Assembly (NCBI RefSeq): GCF_000340565.2
Contig: NZ_CP007203.1
Coordinates: forward strand, 3,093,824 to 3,157,823
DNA length: 64,000 nucleotides
Direction: 5' to 3'
DNA from: Nodularia spumigena CCY9414
GTDB taxonomy: Bacteria; Cyanobacteriota; Cyanobacteriia; Cyanobacteriales; Nostocaceae
In this document: piece after piece, positions 8,475-17,711 of the stretch
How the letters are laid out: the number at the start of each line of letters is the position of its first letter
Position numbering within the stretch: the stretch's first letter is position 1
Notes under the pieces: generated by a model
What the model saw: the letters and a program-made list of their open reading frames with translations, nothing else
Told to the model about the DNA's origin: nothing
Database searches by the model: none
Position numbers and translations under genes: made by a program

Positions 8475-9632
8475 ATGAAAAAAAATCATACTTTTCCTCA
8501 ACTCTCATTACTAGAACGTTATTTAATCTCAGAGCTAATTCCACCTTTATTATTTAGCATTGCTATCGTTACCATTGTTGCAGAATCAATTGGGATATCA
8601 TTTGAACAGTTCAAATTTCTCATAGAAAGACAGTTAACCTTTGAAATATTAATATATCTTCATTTACTTAAACTACCTGAGTTTATTGTTTTTGCTGCGC
8701 CTATTGCTGTTTTACTAGCTACTATATTTACTTATAAAAAATTATCAAATACCAGTGAAATTATTGCCATCCACAGCTGTGGAGTCAGTTTAGATAAATT
8801 AGTTTATCCTGCGGTAATGGTCGCTGCTTTGTTAATACCTGTATTATTTATATTTAATGAAGTAATTGTGATTCCTGCCAACTATAAAGCTGCAATTACC
8901 CTAGAAAAAGCTATGAATATAAATAGATTATATTTTCAAAAAAATGATATTTTTTACCAACAAATAGATAATGAAAATACCCTGGATTCATTAGCTCAAC
9001 AGAATTATCTCAAACATCTATTATATGCCGAGAGATTTGCTGATGGGCAGATGCAACAAGTCACTTTATTAATGAGAGATTCAGAAAAGTTAAAAGTAAT
9101 TATCAAATCCAGGTTTGCTGAATGCTATGGACAGCAGAAATTTTGCTATTTTTATGAGGGTGTGAAAAATATAATTAATGCAGATGGCTCTTATGGTGAA
9201 AGAATTAAGTTTGATACCATGCCTTTATATCTACCTAATATAGCTTTACAATTGCAAATAGATCAAGAAACACTTGATAACAGAGAAATGAATATATTTC
9301 AAGTTTATCAACGATTGTTGGTTTTCCAAAAAGCAGGCGATCGCAGAAATTTTCGTAGTCTACAAGTTAATATTCAAGAAAGATTTACTTTACCAGTTTC
9401 CTGTGCTGTATTTGCTTTATTAGGTTCAGCAATAGGAATTAATCTACAACCGAGAACTAGATATAACAGCTTCAGTCTAACTTTAGGAATTATTTTACTA
9501 TATGATGCAATTCAAGTAATTGCTAAAATTTTTATCATATCAGAAATTATCTCATTTTCTTGGATATGGCTACCAAATATAGTTGGTACTACCGTTGGAG
9601 TTTATTTGTTAATTAAAAAAAATTCACCATAG
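8475..9632 (+). CDS. LptF/LptG family permease
   Basis: 385 residues, YjgP/YjgQ family: membrane component of the lipopolysaccharide transport ABC system, which extracts LPS from the inner membrane and passes it to the periplasmic bridge. It shows the family pattern of an N-terminal helix after LLERYLISELIPP, two further helices (about 60-110, with LPEFIVFAAPIAVLLAT), a long periplasmic domain (about 130-280) and three C-terminal helices. The SNTSEIIAIHSCGVS stretch is the conserved cytoplasmic loop. Cyanobacteria commonly have one such gene rather than the lptF/lptG pair. The palindrome just downstream could end its transcript. Confidence 0.85.
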   Translation: MKKNHTFPQLSLLERYLISELIPPLLFSIAIVTIVAESIGISFEQFKFLIERQLTFEILIYLHLLKLPEFIVFAAPIAVLLATIFTYKKLSNTSEIIAIHSCGVSLDKLVYPAVMVAALLIPVLFIFNEVIVIPANYKAAITLEKAMNINRLYFQKNDIFYQQIDNENTLDSLAQQNYLKHLLYAERFADGQMQQVTLLMRDSEKLKVIIKSRFAECYGQQKFCYFYEGVKNIINADGSYGERIKFDTMPLYLPNIALQLQIDQETLDNREMNIFQVYQRLLVFQKAGDRRNFRSLQVNIQERFTLPVSCAVFALLGSAIGINLQPRTRYNSFSLTLGIILLYDAIQVIAKIFIISEIISFSWIWLPNIVGTTVGVYLLIKKNSP

Positions 9633-9661
9633 ATAGGTGAATACTCATAGAAAGAACTTGA

Positions 9662-9688
9662 GGTGCGTTACGGATTTGCTAACGCACC
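9662..9688. terminator. Hairpin between convergent lptF/G-like and cysH genes
   Basis: Perfect 9-bp stem GGTGCGTTA/TAACGCACC with a 9-base loop, located between convergent genes. The same arms terminate a dispersed element at 19761-19936, so it may be a repeat that serves as a bidirectional terminator. There is no clear U-tract. Confidence 0.5.
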
Positions 9689-9695
9689 CTTGGGG

Positions 9696-10430
9696 TTATT
9701 TTTCTAAATTACCAGCGTGTAAACCACACTCTTTCATTGTAGATTCTTCCCACCACCAACGGCCTTCTCGTTCATGCTGGCTAGGTAAAACAGGTCTAGT
9801 GCAAGGTTCGCAACCGATGCTGATAAAACCGCGTTCGTGTAACTTATTGTAAGGCACATTGAAAGCGCGGATGTATTCCCACACCCGTGTAGAAGACCAA
9901 TTTGCTAAAGGGTTAAATTTAATTAACTGATGGTCTGGGGTAGAAAAAGCACTATCAACTTCAATTACAGGAATATGGTTGCGGGTACTAGGGCTTTGGT
10001 CTTTGCGTTGTCCGGTAATCCAAGCATCAAGAGTATTCAGTTTGCGGCGTAATGGTCTGACTTTGCGAACTCCGCAGCATTCCTTGTGACCGTCTTGATA
10101 GAAACTAAACAAGCCCTTTTCTTCCACTAAAGCTTGGACTTCCGCAGCATCTGGAAATTGCACCTCTAATTTAATCCCGTAACGTTCTCTCACCTGATCC
10201 AATAACTGATAAGTTTCAGGGTGCAAGCGTCCTGTGTCCAGTGTAAAAACACGGAAATCTTTAGTAATTTTTGAGGCGATATCAATCAGGACAACATCCT
10301 CAGCACCACTAAAAGAAATCGAGAGATTATTAAAAGTCTCCAAGGCAAATTTGATAATTTCCCTGGGCATTCTTTGACTATATTCTGCTTCTAAGGCGGG
10401 AATATTTAAATCGGTTGGGGTGGCTACCAT
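9696..10430 (-). CDS. cysH: Phosphoadenylyl/adenylyl-sulfate reductase
   Basis: 244 residues. It reduces activated sulfate (APS or PAPS) to sulfite in assimilatory sulfur metabolism, in the cytoplasm. Visible are the nucleotide-binding [10 protein letters not shown] block (about 39-48), [12 protein letters not shown] (about 61-72), and the C-terminal active-site Cys235 in KECGLH. Cys118-Cys119 and Cys207-x2-Cys210 form the CC...CxxC set that binds a [4Fe-4S] cluster in the APS-type enzymes, so APS is the more likely substrate. The gene stands alone on the minus strand, facing the LptF/LptG gene. Confidence 0.93.
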   Translation of the reverse strand: MVATPTDLNIPALEAEYSQRMPREIIKFALETFNNLSISFSGAEDVVLIDIASKITKDFRVFTLDTGRLHPETYQLLDQVRERYGIKLEVQFPDAAEVQALVEEKGLFSFYQDGHKECCGVRKVRPLRRKLNTLDAWITGQRKDQSPSTRNHIPVIEVDSAFSTPDHQLIKFNPLANWSSTRVWEYIRAFNVPYNKLHERGFISIGCEPCTRPVLPSQHEREGRWWWEESTMKECGLHAGNLEK

Positions 10431-10534
10431 GTATTTAGTGTTCTCCTCTGGCTCACCCTAGATTTTAGCAAGTAGAGATGTTCTCCCGAAACATTTCTAG
10501 GATAAATTTGCCATTCATACTCTCCAAAAGAGTC

Positions 10535-11977
10535 CTACTGATTGAAAGTATTGATACCTTGATGCTGATAATACTTGTGGGCGGCCATAGCCATAGCTAA
10601 AAATCCCCAAAGAATCATACCCGGCACACTTAGCATCGCACTATTGCCTACTAACTGTACACAAGAACTCAGACCAATAGCACGGGCGGCGCTGACAAAA
10701 CTATCAAATTTAGCTTCATTATATTGGAGAACGCTGAAAATGATCAAAATTAAACCACCAATATAAGGGATAGCACCTAACCAACCCAAGGTAAAAAACA
10801 TATCTAAAATGCCACTGTCAAGCACAATTACTTCTATTTGACCAGTTTTTTCATTGACTTTCCAGATATTTCCTAACCCATTACCTAAAACATTAGAAAG
10901 AGCTAAACTTAAATTTCTGTCATAGCTTCCCGATCTCTCTTTAAAGCTAGTATCGTTTTCCAAATTAGAAAAACTTTCCAAACGATCCGCAACTACACCA
11001 GAAATTGGTTCAATGTTAGTCAATGGTATAACACACATGAGCATGATTAAAATGATGGCAATTAAGCGCATTTGAATCCGCGCCTTTACCGAACCAAAAA
11101 TCATCACTACTCCTAGCAACCAACCCAACCAACTTGTGCGTACTTGTGTTAACAAAAAGGAGAGATAACCAACGGCTGAGGCTGGAAAAATTAAGGTTCC
11201 CGAACTGGTAAATAATAACAATAAACCTGTTTGCATGACATAGGCAAAGGGACCGGGTGAGTGTAAAGTACTCCACACGCGCATTCCAAAAGGTTCCGGA
11301 TCTCCCGAACTCGTAAACATTTTGGATTCTATCAACCAATATCTATCCCATTCAGGTGCTACCACGAATTGATAGATACCATAAATGCCTAAAATCAACA
11401 CGCCCCACAGAAAAATGCGTTGCAAATTTTGGCGGTAGCTGGGATAATCTCGCCAGTTGATAAATAAGTGAAAAGCGAAAATAATCGGACTGAGCCAATC
11501 TAAAAAACCCCGTGCTACAGGTACTGGTGCATTATAAATTAGACCCACTAAAGAACCATAAAACACGCCAATAAACGCCAAAATAAACGGCAGTCCTCCC
11601 TGAATTGAAGCGCGAGGAGAGTGCCGTAAAAATGTGGCGATAGTGACAAACACCACTAAGTAAGGTGCTACGAGCATCTGACGGGTAGGGTCCCAACCAA
11701 TGCGATAGTCAACTAAGCGAGTCGCTAAGGGTGTCAGGAACCATATCCACCAAGTAAAGCCGATATAGAGAATGGGATGGCGTAAGTATAAAAATACAGC
11801 TACAGCCAAAGCCATCGCCGGATAAACCAAGCGCAACAAACCAGCCGCACCAGCAAAATAGCAAACTACAATTAGTAGCAAAAAGCCCAAAATAGCCAGC
11901 CAACCTTGTAGCGATCGCTCTTCAGGAAAAAAGTGTGATTCTGAAAAACTATTAAAATGTATCTGTTTGGAAATCAC
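10535..11977 (-). CDS. O-antigen ligase/polymerase-like membrane protein of the HEP island (Wzy-like)
   Basis: 480 residues with about ten membrane helices and a large periplasmic loop (about 300-400) containing the RSGSYDR stretch, as in Wzy/WaaL-type proteins that polymerise or ligate lipid-linked sugar repeats. It is the last gene of the minus-strand polysaccharide cluster (rfbF to here), a position matching the polymerase-like gene at the end of the heterocyst envelope polysaccharide island of Nostoc PCC 7120. The likely role is polymerising the heterocyst polysaccharide repeat at the periplasmic face. Ligase and polymerase activities cannot be told apart from sequence alone. Confidence 0.8.
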   Translation of the reverse strand: MISKQIHFNSFSESHFFPEERSLQGWLAILGFLLLIVVCYFAGAAGLLRLVYPAMALAVAVFLYLRHPILYIGFTWWIWFLTPLATRLVDYRIGWDPTRQMLVAPYLVVFVTIATFLRHSPRASIQGGLPFILAFIGVFYGSLVGLIYNAPVPVARGFLDWLSPIIFAFHLFINWRDYPSYRQNLQRIFLWGVLILGIYGIYQFVVAPEWDRYWLIESKMFTSSGDPEPFGMRVWSTLHSPGPFAYVMQTGLLLLFTSSGTLIFPASAVGYLSFLLTQVRTSWLGWLLGVVMIFGSVKARIQMRLIAIILIMLMCVIPLTNIEPISGVVADRLESFSNLENDTSFKERSGSYDRNLSLALSNVLGNGLGNIWKVNEKTGQIEVIVLDSGILDMFFTLGWLGAIPYIGGLILIIFSVLQYNEAKFDSFVSAARAIGLSSCVQLVGNSAMLSVPGMILWGFLAMAMAAHKYYQHQGINTFNQ

Positions 11978-12080
11978 AATAAAGCTACCAACATTATATT
12001 GTAAAAATTGAATAAAAAATCATCCGTCTTTATCTGTGGTTAATTAATCATTCCGGATACCTCAAAATATAAAAATCGCT

Positions 12081-13040
12081 CTAAGAAGGAAAATTTCCCA
12101 TATTTAAACGAGGATTTGTAAATTTCAAGGCTTCATAAGCTTGCCAACGACCGCGCCAAGATATGATTAATTTTTGTCCAGCCAGTTTACCTTGACTCGG
12201 TAAAAGTCGCAACCATTGGATTAAACCTAAACTCTCTCGTGTCCCCACTAAGAAAGCCCAAAGCCAAAAAACAAAATGGCGCGATCGCGGCAAATGTTCT
12301 AGTAAAACTAAAGTTTCATTATGAACCAAATTAATCAAAGCAACTTCATTAAAATTATGACGTTGGTCTTCATCAAAACGTTGGGCTGGATAGTGGTCAA
12401 CCGCCACCTGTGGGTCATAAATCATCTTCCAACCAGCCCGCTTTAAACACAGAGTAAAAGCCATTTCAAAATGTACCTGCGCTCCCGTACCACGCATACG
12501 TTGATCAAATTTTAATCGACCAATTGCGAGAGTCCGAAAACTCATATTTACCCCTTTAAGAACATCAACTTCGCGCGGTTCTCCTACTCCCAAATGATGA
12601 TTACCAATTACCCGCCCGAACCACTGCAACTTACCAACTATCGGCTGTTGACCGGATTCAATTTGATCGCCGTAGTGTACCCAATCACGACCACCCACAC
12701 CACCAATGCAACTATCAGCGATAAAGTGAGCATTGATTTTTTCTAACCAATCAGGATGGGGCGCTGCATCATCATCAGTAATGGAAAGAATGTCTCCTTC
12801 TACTTCCGCTAATCCGGCGTTGAGTGCGGCGACTACTCCCGGTTGTGTCACTTTCACAGTTTGCAGTGGTAAGAAGTTTTGCAGATGAAATTCGGCGATA
12901 AATTCCCAAGTTTCTGTATCCGTATCCCGAACTACTATAATTAGTTGATCAACCGGTTTAGTTTGGGTTTGCAGTGCCAAAAGGCAGCGTGATAGATCCA
13001 GGGGACGGCGATAAGTAGGGATGAGAACTGTATTCCTCAT
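12081..13040 (-). CDS. Glycosyltransferase family 2
   Basis: 319 residues, GT-A fold. The N-terminal VLIPTYRRPLDLSRCL block and the metal-binding DDD at SITDDDAAPHPDW (about 97-109) define family 2. The C-terminal part has a hydrophobic patch (FVFWLWAFLVG) that may sit on the membrane. The start codon lies 83 bases inside the preceding glycosyltransferase gene (which ends at 12958), but the conserved IPTYRRP block needs this early start, so the overlap is real. It is part of the HEP island and probably adds a sugar to the lipid-linked repeat unit. Confidence 0.88.
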   Translation of the reverse strand: MRNTVLIPTYRRPLDLSRCLLALQTQTKPVDQLIIVVRDTDTETWEFIAEFHLQNFLPLQTVKVTQPGVVAALNAGLAEVEGDILSITDDDAAPHPDWLEKINAHFIADSCIGGVGGRDWVHYGDQIESGQQPIVGKLQWFGRVIGNHHLGVGEPREVDVLKGVNMSFRTLAIGRLKFDQRMRGTGAQVHFEMAFTLCLKRAGWKMIYDPQVAVDHYPAQRFDEDQRHNFNEVALINLVHNETLVLLEHLPRSRHFVFWLWAFLVGTRESLGLIQWLRLLPSQGKLAGQKLIISWRGRWQAYEALKFTNPRLNMGNFPS

Positions 13041-14166
13041 GATTAATTAATTCCTCAAATAAATCCAGATAAATTTGTGCCATATTCGTCCAACTATGTT
13101 GTTCGGCGATGGAACGGGCGGCTTTCCCCATGTTTTGGCGTAAGATGCGATCGCTTGCTAATAACTGCATTGCTTGTGTCAAACCCTCAGCATCATCTGA
13201 GTCAGACAAAACTATCCCAGATGCTGGCGTTACCAAATTGGCCGCACCGGTGGAACGAGCTGTAATTACAGGTAAACCAGAAGCCATCGCTTCAATCACC
13301 ACCAAGCCAAAGGGTTCATAACGGGAGGGGAAAACAAAGAAATCTACAGCTTTCATCAGTTCTGGGACATCAAACCTCTGTCCCAAAAAATGCACTCGTT
13401 CACCCAATCCCAGTGATGCTGCTAGCTGAACATAGGGACTTCCTTGAGTATTTCCGGCTACTGCTAGATGTAACTCAGGAACTTTCACTAAAGCTTGTAA
13501 GACTGTATCTAAGTTTTTGCGAGCTAGTCTGATATCGCCTGCAAACAGTGCTAGGGGTACGTTCTCAGGTAGTTGCCATTTTTGGCGTTCTCTAATTCCT
13601 GGGGAAAACTCTTGTAAATCAACGCCGTTTAAAATTACTTTAATGGACTCTGGAAGTACACCTATTTCTCGTAAATCTTGGGCGACTTTATCAGACACTG
13701 CAACTACTACTTGAGCTTTACGAAAAGCTTGTTTTTCCCAATGAGCATTTAAATTTGTGTATACCCACTGGTAAAAATTATATAAAAATTTCTGTAAATT
13801 TGGTTGATTTTTCCTAGAGGTGAATTTCAGCCAAGAATTATGCACAAAATGCACTGCATTCACATCTCCAGAAGCATTGGTAATTGCTCCGTTTACTTTT
13901 ACTATGTCCAGTTCTGGGCGATGTTTTTGCAACCATTTTGTACTTTTAAGCGCAAAAACCATGTTGCGAATAAATTCCGTCGGCCATCCTTTTACAGAGA
14001 TAGTAACCCAATTAACTTGGGGATTTTGCAGAATTTCTGAATCTACTTTACTCGCTAATAAGGTCAGGTGATAACCGCGACGAATTGCTTCTTGAGCAAC
14101 TTCGTAATTAACTCTACCCTGACCATCGCCTTTTTGTACGGTGTGGGTAACAATACAAATTCTCAT
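12958..14166 (-). CDS. Glycosyltransferase family 4
   Basis: 402 residues, GT-B fold. The N-terminal Rossmann half begins MRICIVTHTVQKGDGQGRVN, and the C-terminal half carries the nucleotide-sugar motif PSRYEPFGLVVIEAMASGLP (about 280-299) with the E-x7-E pair of retaining GT4 enzymes. It probably transfers a hexose from a nucleotide donor at the inner membrane. The last 83 bases overlap the next glycosyltransferase gene in another frame; the tail after FEELINHEEYSS is not conserved-looking. HEP island member. Confidence 0.9.
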   Translation of the reverse strand: MRICIVTHTVQKGDGQGRVNYEVAQEAIRRGYHLTLLASKVDSEILQNPQVNWVTISVKGWPTEFIRNMVFALKSTKWLQKHRPELDIVKVNGAITNASGDVNAVHFVHNSWLKFTSRKNQPNLQKFLYNFYQWVYTNLNAHWEKQAFRKAQVVVAVSDKVAQDLREIGVLPESIKVILNGVDLQEFSPGIRERQKWQLPENVPLALFAGDIRLARKNLDTVLQALVKVPELHLAVAGNTQGSPYVQLAASLGLGERVHFLGQRFDVPELMKAVDFFVFPSRYEPFGLVVIEAMASGLPVITARSTGAANLVTPASGIVLSDSDDAEGLTQAMQLLASDRILRQNMGKAARSIAEQHSWTNMAQIYLDLFEELINHEEYSSHPYLSPSPGSITLPFGTANPN

Positions 14167-14287
14167 TGATTCTGATTCCCTCTATTATTAATGATTAACT
14201 GAGTAATTGGGCAAAGATAAAGAAGGAACTACTAAGACACAAACAAAGCAGATGATTGAAAATTTTGAATTAATTAATACTATTGAT

Positions 14288-15280
14288 TTATTCTGGTATT
14301 CCTAGTAATTGATTGCTTAACATTTTCGGGGTAAAGCTGAGAATCAGTGCGACGATGGTTCGCAAATTAAACTTTTGCTCTCTCAGGGCTTGCCAAAGAT
14401 AACAACGTCCTAATTCTGTCTGTTTATTTCGCAGTAACCCGATGCCTAAAGTTGTATGAGATTCTAACATTTTTTTTTGAAAGTGGGTTTTAAATTCGGC
14501 GATATTCGGATCTTCTCTAAAGATTTTATAACAGAAGATTTCACTTTTGGCTTTACGGATTTTTGCCTGCACGTTTCTACTTCCGCTCTGATTTGTGTCT
14601 GTCTGCTCGTGTTCTCGATATAGTGTGAGTTTTTCGGGATGATAGTAAACACTATGACCGGATATACAGCAGAGGTAGGTTAAATATAAATCCCACATAC
14701 CGCCAACTTCTGAGGGAATACTATCCCAATCAATAGTGTGATTACGAATTACGCAAGCTGCGGCTGTGGCTATACTTTTATCTATTAACCCAATTTTGGC
14801 GAATGGTTGATGAACTCCTGGGGCTAGTTGATCTCGCTTGTAACTGCGTGTATTTACTTCTGTTTTCTCCTTTTGAATTTTGTTATTATTATCTATAATG
14901 TATTGGTCACAAAATGCTAGAATTAAATCAGAATTGGCTTCTAATGGTGGTACAAGTTTGGCTAAAAAATCCTGATTCCACATATCATCATCGTGGAGGC
15001 TAGCTACATATTTACCAGTTGCCATTTTGAAGCCATACATTTGATTAGCAATCATCCCCACATTTTGCGGTTGTCGCCAAAATCTAATGCGTGGATCTCC
15101 AAAAGATTCGACAATTTCTTGGGGACTTTCGGGACTGCAATTATCAGAAACAATAATTTCAATATTTTGATAAGTTTGCTTAACAGCACTGGCGATCGCT
15201 TGATGGAGATATTCCGGTCGATTATAAGTGGGAATAATAACACTGACTAAAGGTTGTGGGGATTTCATCGTGAGTGACAT
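14288..15280 (-). CDS. Glycosyltransferase family 2
   Basis: 330 residues. It has the family 2 signature at the N-terminus (VSVIIPTYNRPEYLHQAIAS) and a DDD metal site in YVASLHDDDMWNQ (about 90-103). ATG at 15280 is used; an ATG four codons later is possible. The gene lies between two GT4 genes, with about 120 and 200 bases on either side, in the HEP island. The gaps before and after hold no recognisable element. Confidence 0.9.
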   Translation of the reverse strand: MSLTMKSPQPLVSVIIPTYNRPEYLHQAIASAVKQTYQNIEIIVSDNCSPESPQEIVESFGDPRIRFWRQPQNVGMIANQMYGFKMATGKYVASLHDDDMWNQDFLAKLVPPLEANSDLILAFCDQYIIDNNNKIQKEKTEVNTRSYKRDQLAPGVHQPFAKIGLIDKSIATAAACVIRNHTIDWDSIPSEVGGMWDLYLTYLCCISGHSVYYHPEKLTLYREHEQTDTNQSGSRNVQAKIRKAKSEIFCYKIFREDPNIAEFKTHFQKKMLESHTTLGIGLLRNKQTELGRCYLWQALREQKFNLRTIVALILSFTPKMLSNQLLGIPE

Positions 15281-15482
15281 TAGTTTATCAGGTGATATTT
15301 TGGCTTTACTATTCCAGAAGGAATAGATTTTACCTGGTGTTTATATAATTAGATACTTGAAGTTGGGAAATTTTGGATTGGCTGCTCTGATACCAGTGAT
15401 TTTTATCGACATCAGGCGTGAGTAATTTTTGACTGCATTAATTGAAAATGAGCCATCCAAAATCAAAAGTTATTTAATTTTC

Positions 15483-16646
15483 TTAAATGGGGCAGAAATT
15501 TAAAGCCGTATTAGTAGGAGTTCTTGCTTCAAATTCAGCGATAGTTTTAGCATAAATTTCTGCCAGTCTTTGGATGTGGATATCAATAGTAAATTCTTGC
15601 TGATACCAAGCCTGACCTTTCTCACCCATGAGTCGGCTTTGGGAATAATTTATGGCGAGTTCGTTGATGGCAGCAGCTAACTGTTTTATATTATTAGGTG
15701 TAACCAAAATTCCTGTTTCACCATCTCGCACGTGTTCAGGAATACCGCCCACTGCACTAGCAATGATTGGGCGATAGTGACTATAGGCTTCGAGGGTTAC
15801 TAAACCAGCAGGTTCAGGCCACAGACTGGGAAAGACTACAGCAAAGCATTGTTGATAAAGTGATTCTAGTTTGTCACTATTACACCAGCCATGCCAAGTA
15901 ATGCGATCGCTTAACCCCATCTGACGTGCTAATTTTTCCATACTAGGCTTACTCCAACCATCACCGGCGATGTCCAGATGAATGCGTTGGTTAGTTTGTG
16001 CTAAAGCTTTAATCAGCCATTCCACCCCTTTATCAGGAACAATTCGACCAGCGAACAAAATGCGCTGATTTTGATGAGTGTCCGAATTTAGGGGTGTTGT
16101 GGGATTTTTGGGTGGTTTGACACCACACCGCAATGTCATGACTCGTTCCGGTGCTAAACCACTACTAATGATTTGCTGACGCACATAATCACTATTAGCA
16201 ATTACAGGAATTTTGAGGTTTTTGAGTATCTCTAGAGGATGGTGAGTATTCAACCAATTTTGCAGAATTTTTCGGGGTCGGCGACTACCACAGCCATCTA
16301 CTAAATGTCCCCAAGTACATCCTAAAGGATTCATCATGCGATCGCACACTTTCCCGCGATTGGCTAAATATTTTGTTCCACTGGGACAGTAGCTAGAGTG
16401 ATTGTGCAGAGTAAAAATTGCTGGACATTCTTCTCGCAAATCCACTAACATATCTGGGTCGTGAATATGCAGCAATTGGGGCTGTTTTTGAGCGATATTT
16501 TTTAGAGAAGAAATAGGGCGATCGCTCACCCCAGAAATTTGCGAATTTACTAAAGACGCTAAATAAGTTTCAATACCACCACCCCCCTTGATATCAGCAC
16601 GGGAGCAGTGATAAATCATTTTTTGATCAATTAATGTATAACTCAT
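15483..16646 (-). CDS. Glycosyltransferase family 4
   Basis: 387 residues, GT-B fold. Recognised by GGGGIETYLASL near the N-terminus, the LHIHDPDM and FTLHNHSSYCPSG stretches, ILFAGRIVPDKGVEWLI in the linker to the second half, and PSLWPEPAGLVTLEAYSHYR (E-x7-E type) in the nucleotide-sugar site. A CPSG...CDR...GCTWG cysteine cluster (about 87-113) is a feature of a GT4 subgroup and may bind a metal. HEP island; a MITE was inserted just upstream (16698-16789), separating it from the previous gene. Confidence 0.9.
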   Translation of the reverse strand: MSYTLIDQKMIYHCSRADIKGGGGIETYLASLVNSQISGVSDRPISSLKNIAQKQPQLLHIHDPDMLVDLREECPAIFTLHNHSSYCPSGTKYLANRGKVCDRMMNPLGCTWGHLVDGCGSRRPRKILQNWLNTHHPLEILKNLKIPVIANSDYVRQQIISSGLAPERVMTLRCGVKPPKNPTTPLNSDTHQNQRILFAGRIVPDKGVEWLIKALAQTNQRIHLDIAGDGWSKPSMEKLARQMGLSDRITWHGWCNSDKLESLYQQCFAVVFPSLWPEPAGLVTLEAYSHYRPIIASAVGGIPEHVRDGETGILVTPNNIKQLAAAINELAINYSQSRLMGEKGQAWYQQEFTIDIHIQRLAEIYAKTIAEFEARTPTNTALNFCPI

Positions 16647-16697
16647 ATTGATTTGGCTTATTTTTAATTAGAATCCTAATTTTTTTAGATAAATTAT

Positions 16698-16789
16698 AGG
16701 ACTTACGCACGAATTACGGAATAACTAACCACACCAGACGCAGAGGACACAGAGAAATAGGGGTTGGAGAGAGTTTTTGCGTAAGTCCT
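16698..16789. mobile_element. 92-bp MITE, GGACTTACGC family
   Basis: Terminal inverted repeat AGGACTTACGCA at both ends. TA lies on the left; the right flank reads TG, so one side of the duplication has mutated or been lost. It lies in the 147-base gap between two HEP-island genes. Confidence 0.7.
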
Positions 16790-16793
16790 GAAA

Positions 16794-17633
16794 TTAGTTG
16801 GATGCATTCATCCAAAACTTATGTCTGACATCACTTACATAATGTCGTAAAGCAATTTTTTTACTAGAAAATTTATCTGGATAGATAAATTGATCCATCA
16901 CATTCATGACATACTTTTCTGAACATAGTGGCACACCATGATTATGGTGAATTGTCAAATGTACAATTGTTTGTTCAGTAAAATAGCTCGGTGTTCCGGC
17001 TAAATTTGCCAAACGTTTAATTGCAAAATCCCAATTTAGCTCATGTTTAAATAAAATAAATCCCGCATTCACAGGATTTGATTTTTCTGTTTCTTCATAA
17101 AGGATTCTGCCATCTAGAGAATTAGCACAATCAGGAAGATAATGACATACTTGATTATCTAACTTCGCTAACTCAACTAAGTCAATTCCCCCTGGGAAGA
17201 ATAAAATGTCTGAATCAGTATAAATAGTTGCACCATTCACCGGAATTGACATCAATGCTGATAATTTTTTACCCATTGGATGTATTTGAGCATAATCAGA
17301 TACACATGGTGGTAAATCTGTTTTGAGAAATTTGTTGATTGGTATAACCTCAACACAGGGATGAATGCGGCGTAGTAACTGACAACTCACATCAGTATAG
17401 CTACCATCAGAAATCACAGTAAATGTCTCAGGTATCCCAACATTGCTGATAAATGAGCGAATACTTGCTACTTGTTCAGCTAAGTCGCGTTCACAAGATA
17501 AAGCATAGACTCGAATGGGAACTTTTTGATTTGATTGTATGGCAATTTTAACCGTTTTCGCCAGCTTTGATTTATAGAGAGAACGGTTAAATTTTCCTTG
17601 AAAGCGCGCAGTATGATAGCCAATATTTACCAT
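16794..17633 (-). CDS. Glycosyltransferase-like protein (GT-A fold), HEP island
   Basis: 279 residues. It is recognised as a nucleotide-sugar transferase only by its general fold: an N-terminal IRVYALSCERDLAEQVASIR Rossmann-like strand-helix and a D-x-D in IYTDSDILFFPGG (about 136-148), the usual metal site. It does not match family 2 and resembles the loosely defined transferases beside hepA in heterocyst clusters. It sits directly downstream of hepA and may be co-transcribed with it (gap about 80 bases). The stop codon lies five bases from a MITE. Exact sugar and linkage are unknown. Confidence 0.65.
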   Translation of the reverse strand: MVNIGYHTARFQGKFNRSLYKSKLAKTVKIAIQSNQKVPIRVYALSCERDLAEQVASIRSFISNVGIPETFTVISDGSYTDVSCQLLRRIHPCVEVIPINKFLKTDLPPCVSDYAQIHPMGKKLSALMSIPVNGATIYTDSDILFFPGGIDLVELAKLDNQVCHYLPDCANSLDGRILYEETEKSNPVNAGFILFKHELNWDFAIKRLANLAGTPSYFTEQTIVHLTIHHNHGVPLCSEKYVMNVMDQFIYPDKFSSKKIALRHYVSDVRHKFWMNASN

Positions 17634-17711
17634 TTATCTCACCTCGTTTAAATGCCAAATGTTTGGTCTCAATTTATTGTGCAATCTCTGATAATTAAAT
17701 CCGGACAAATT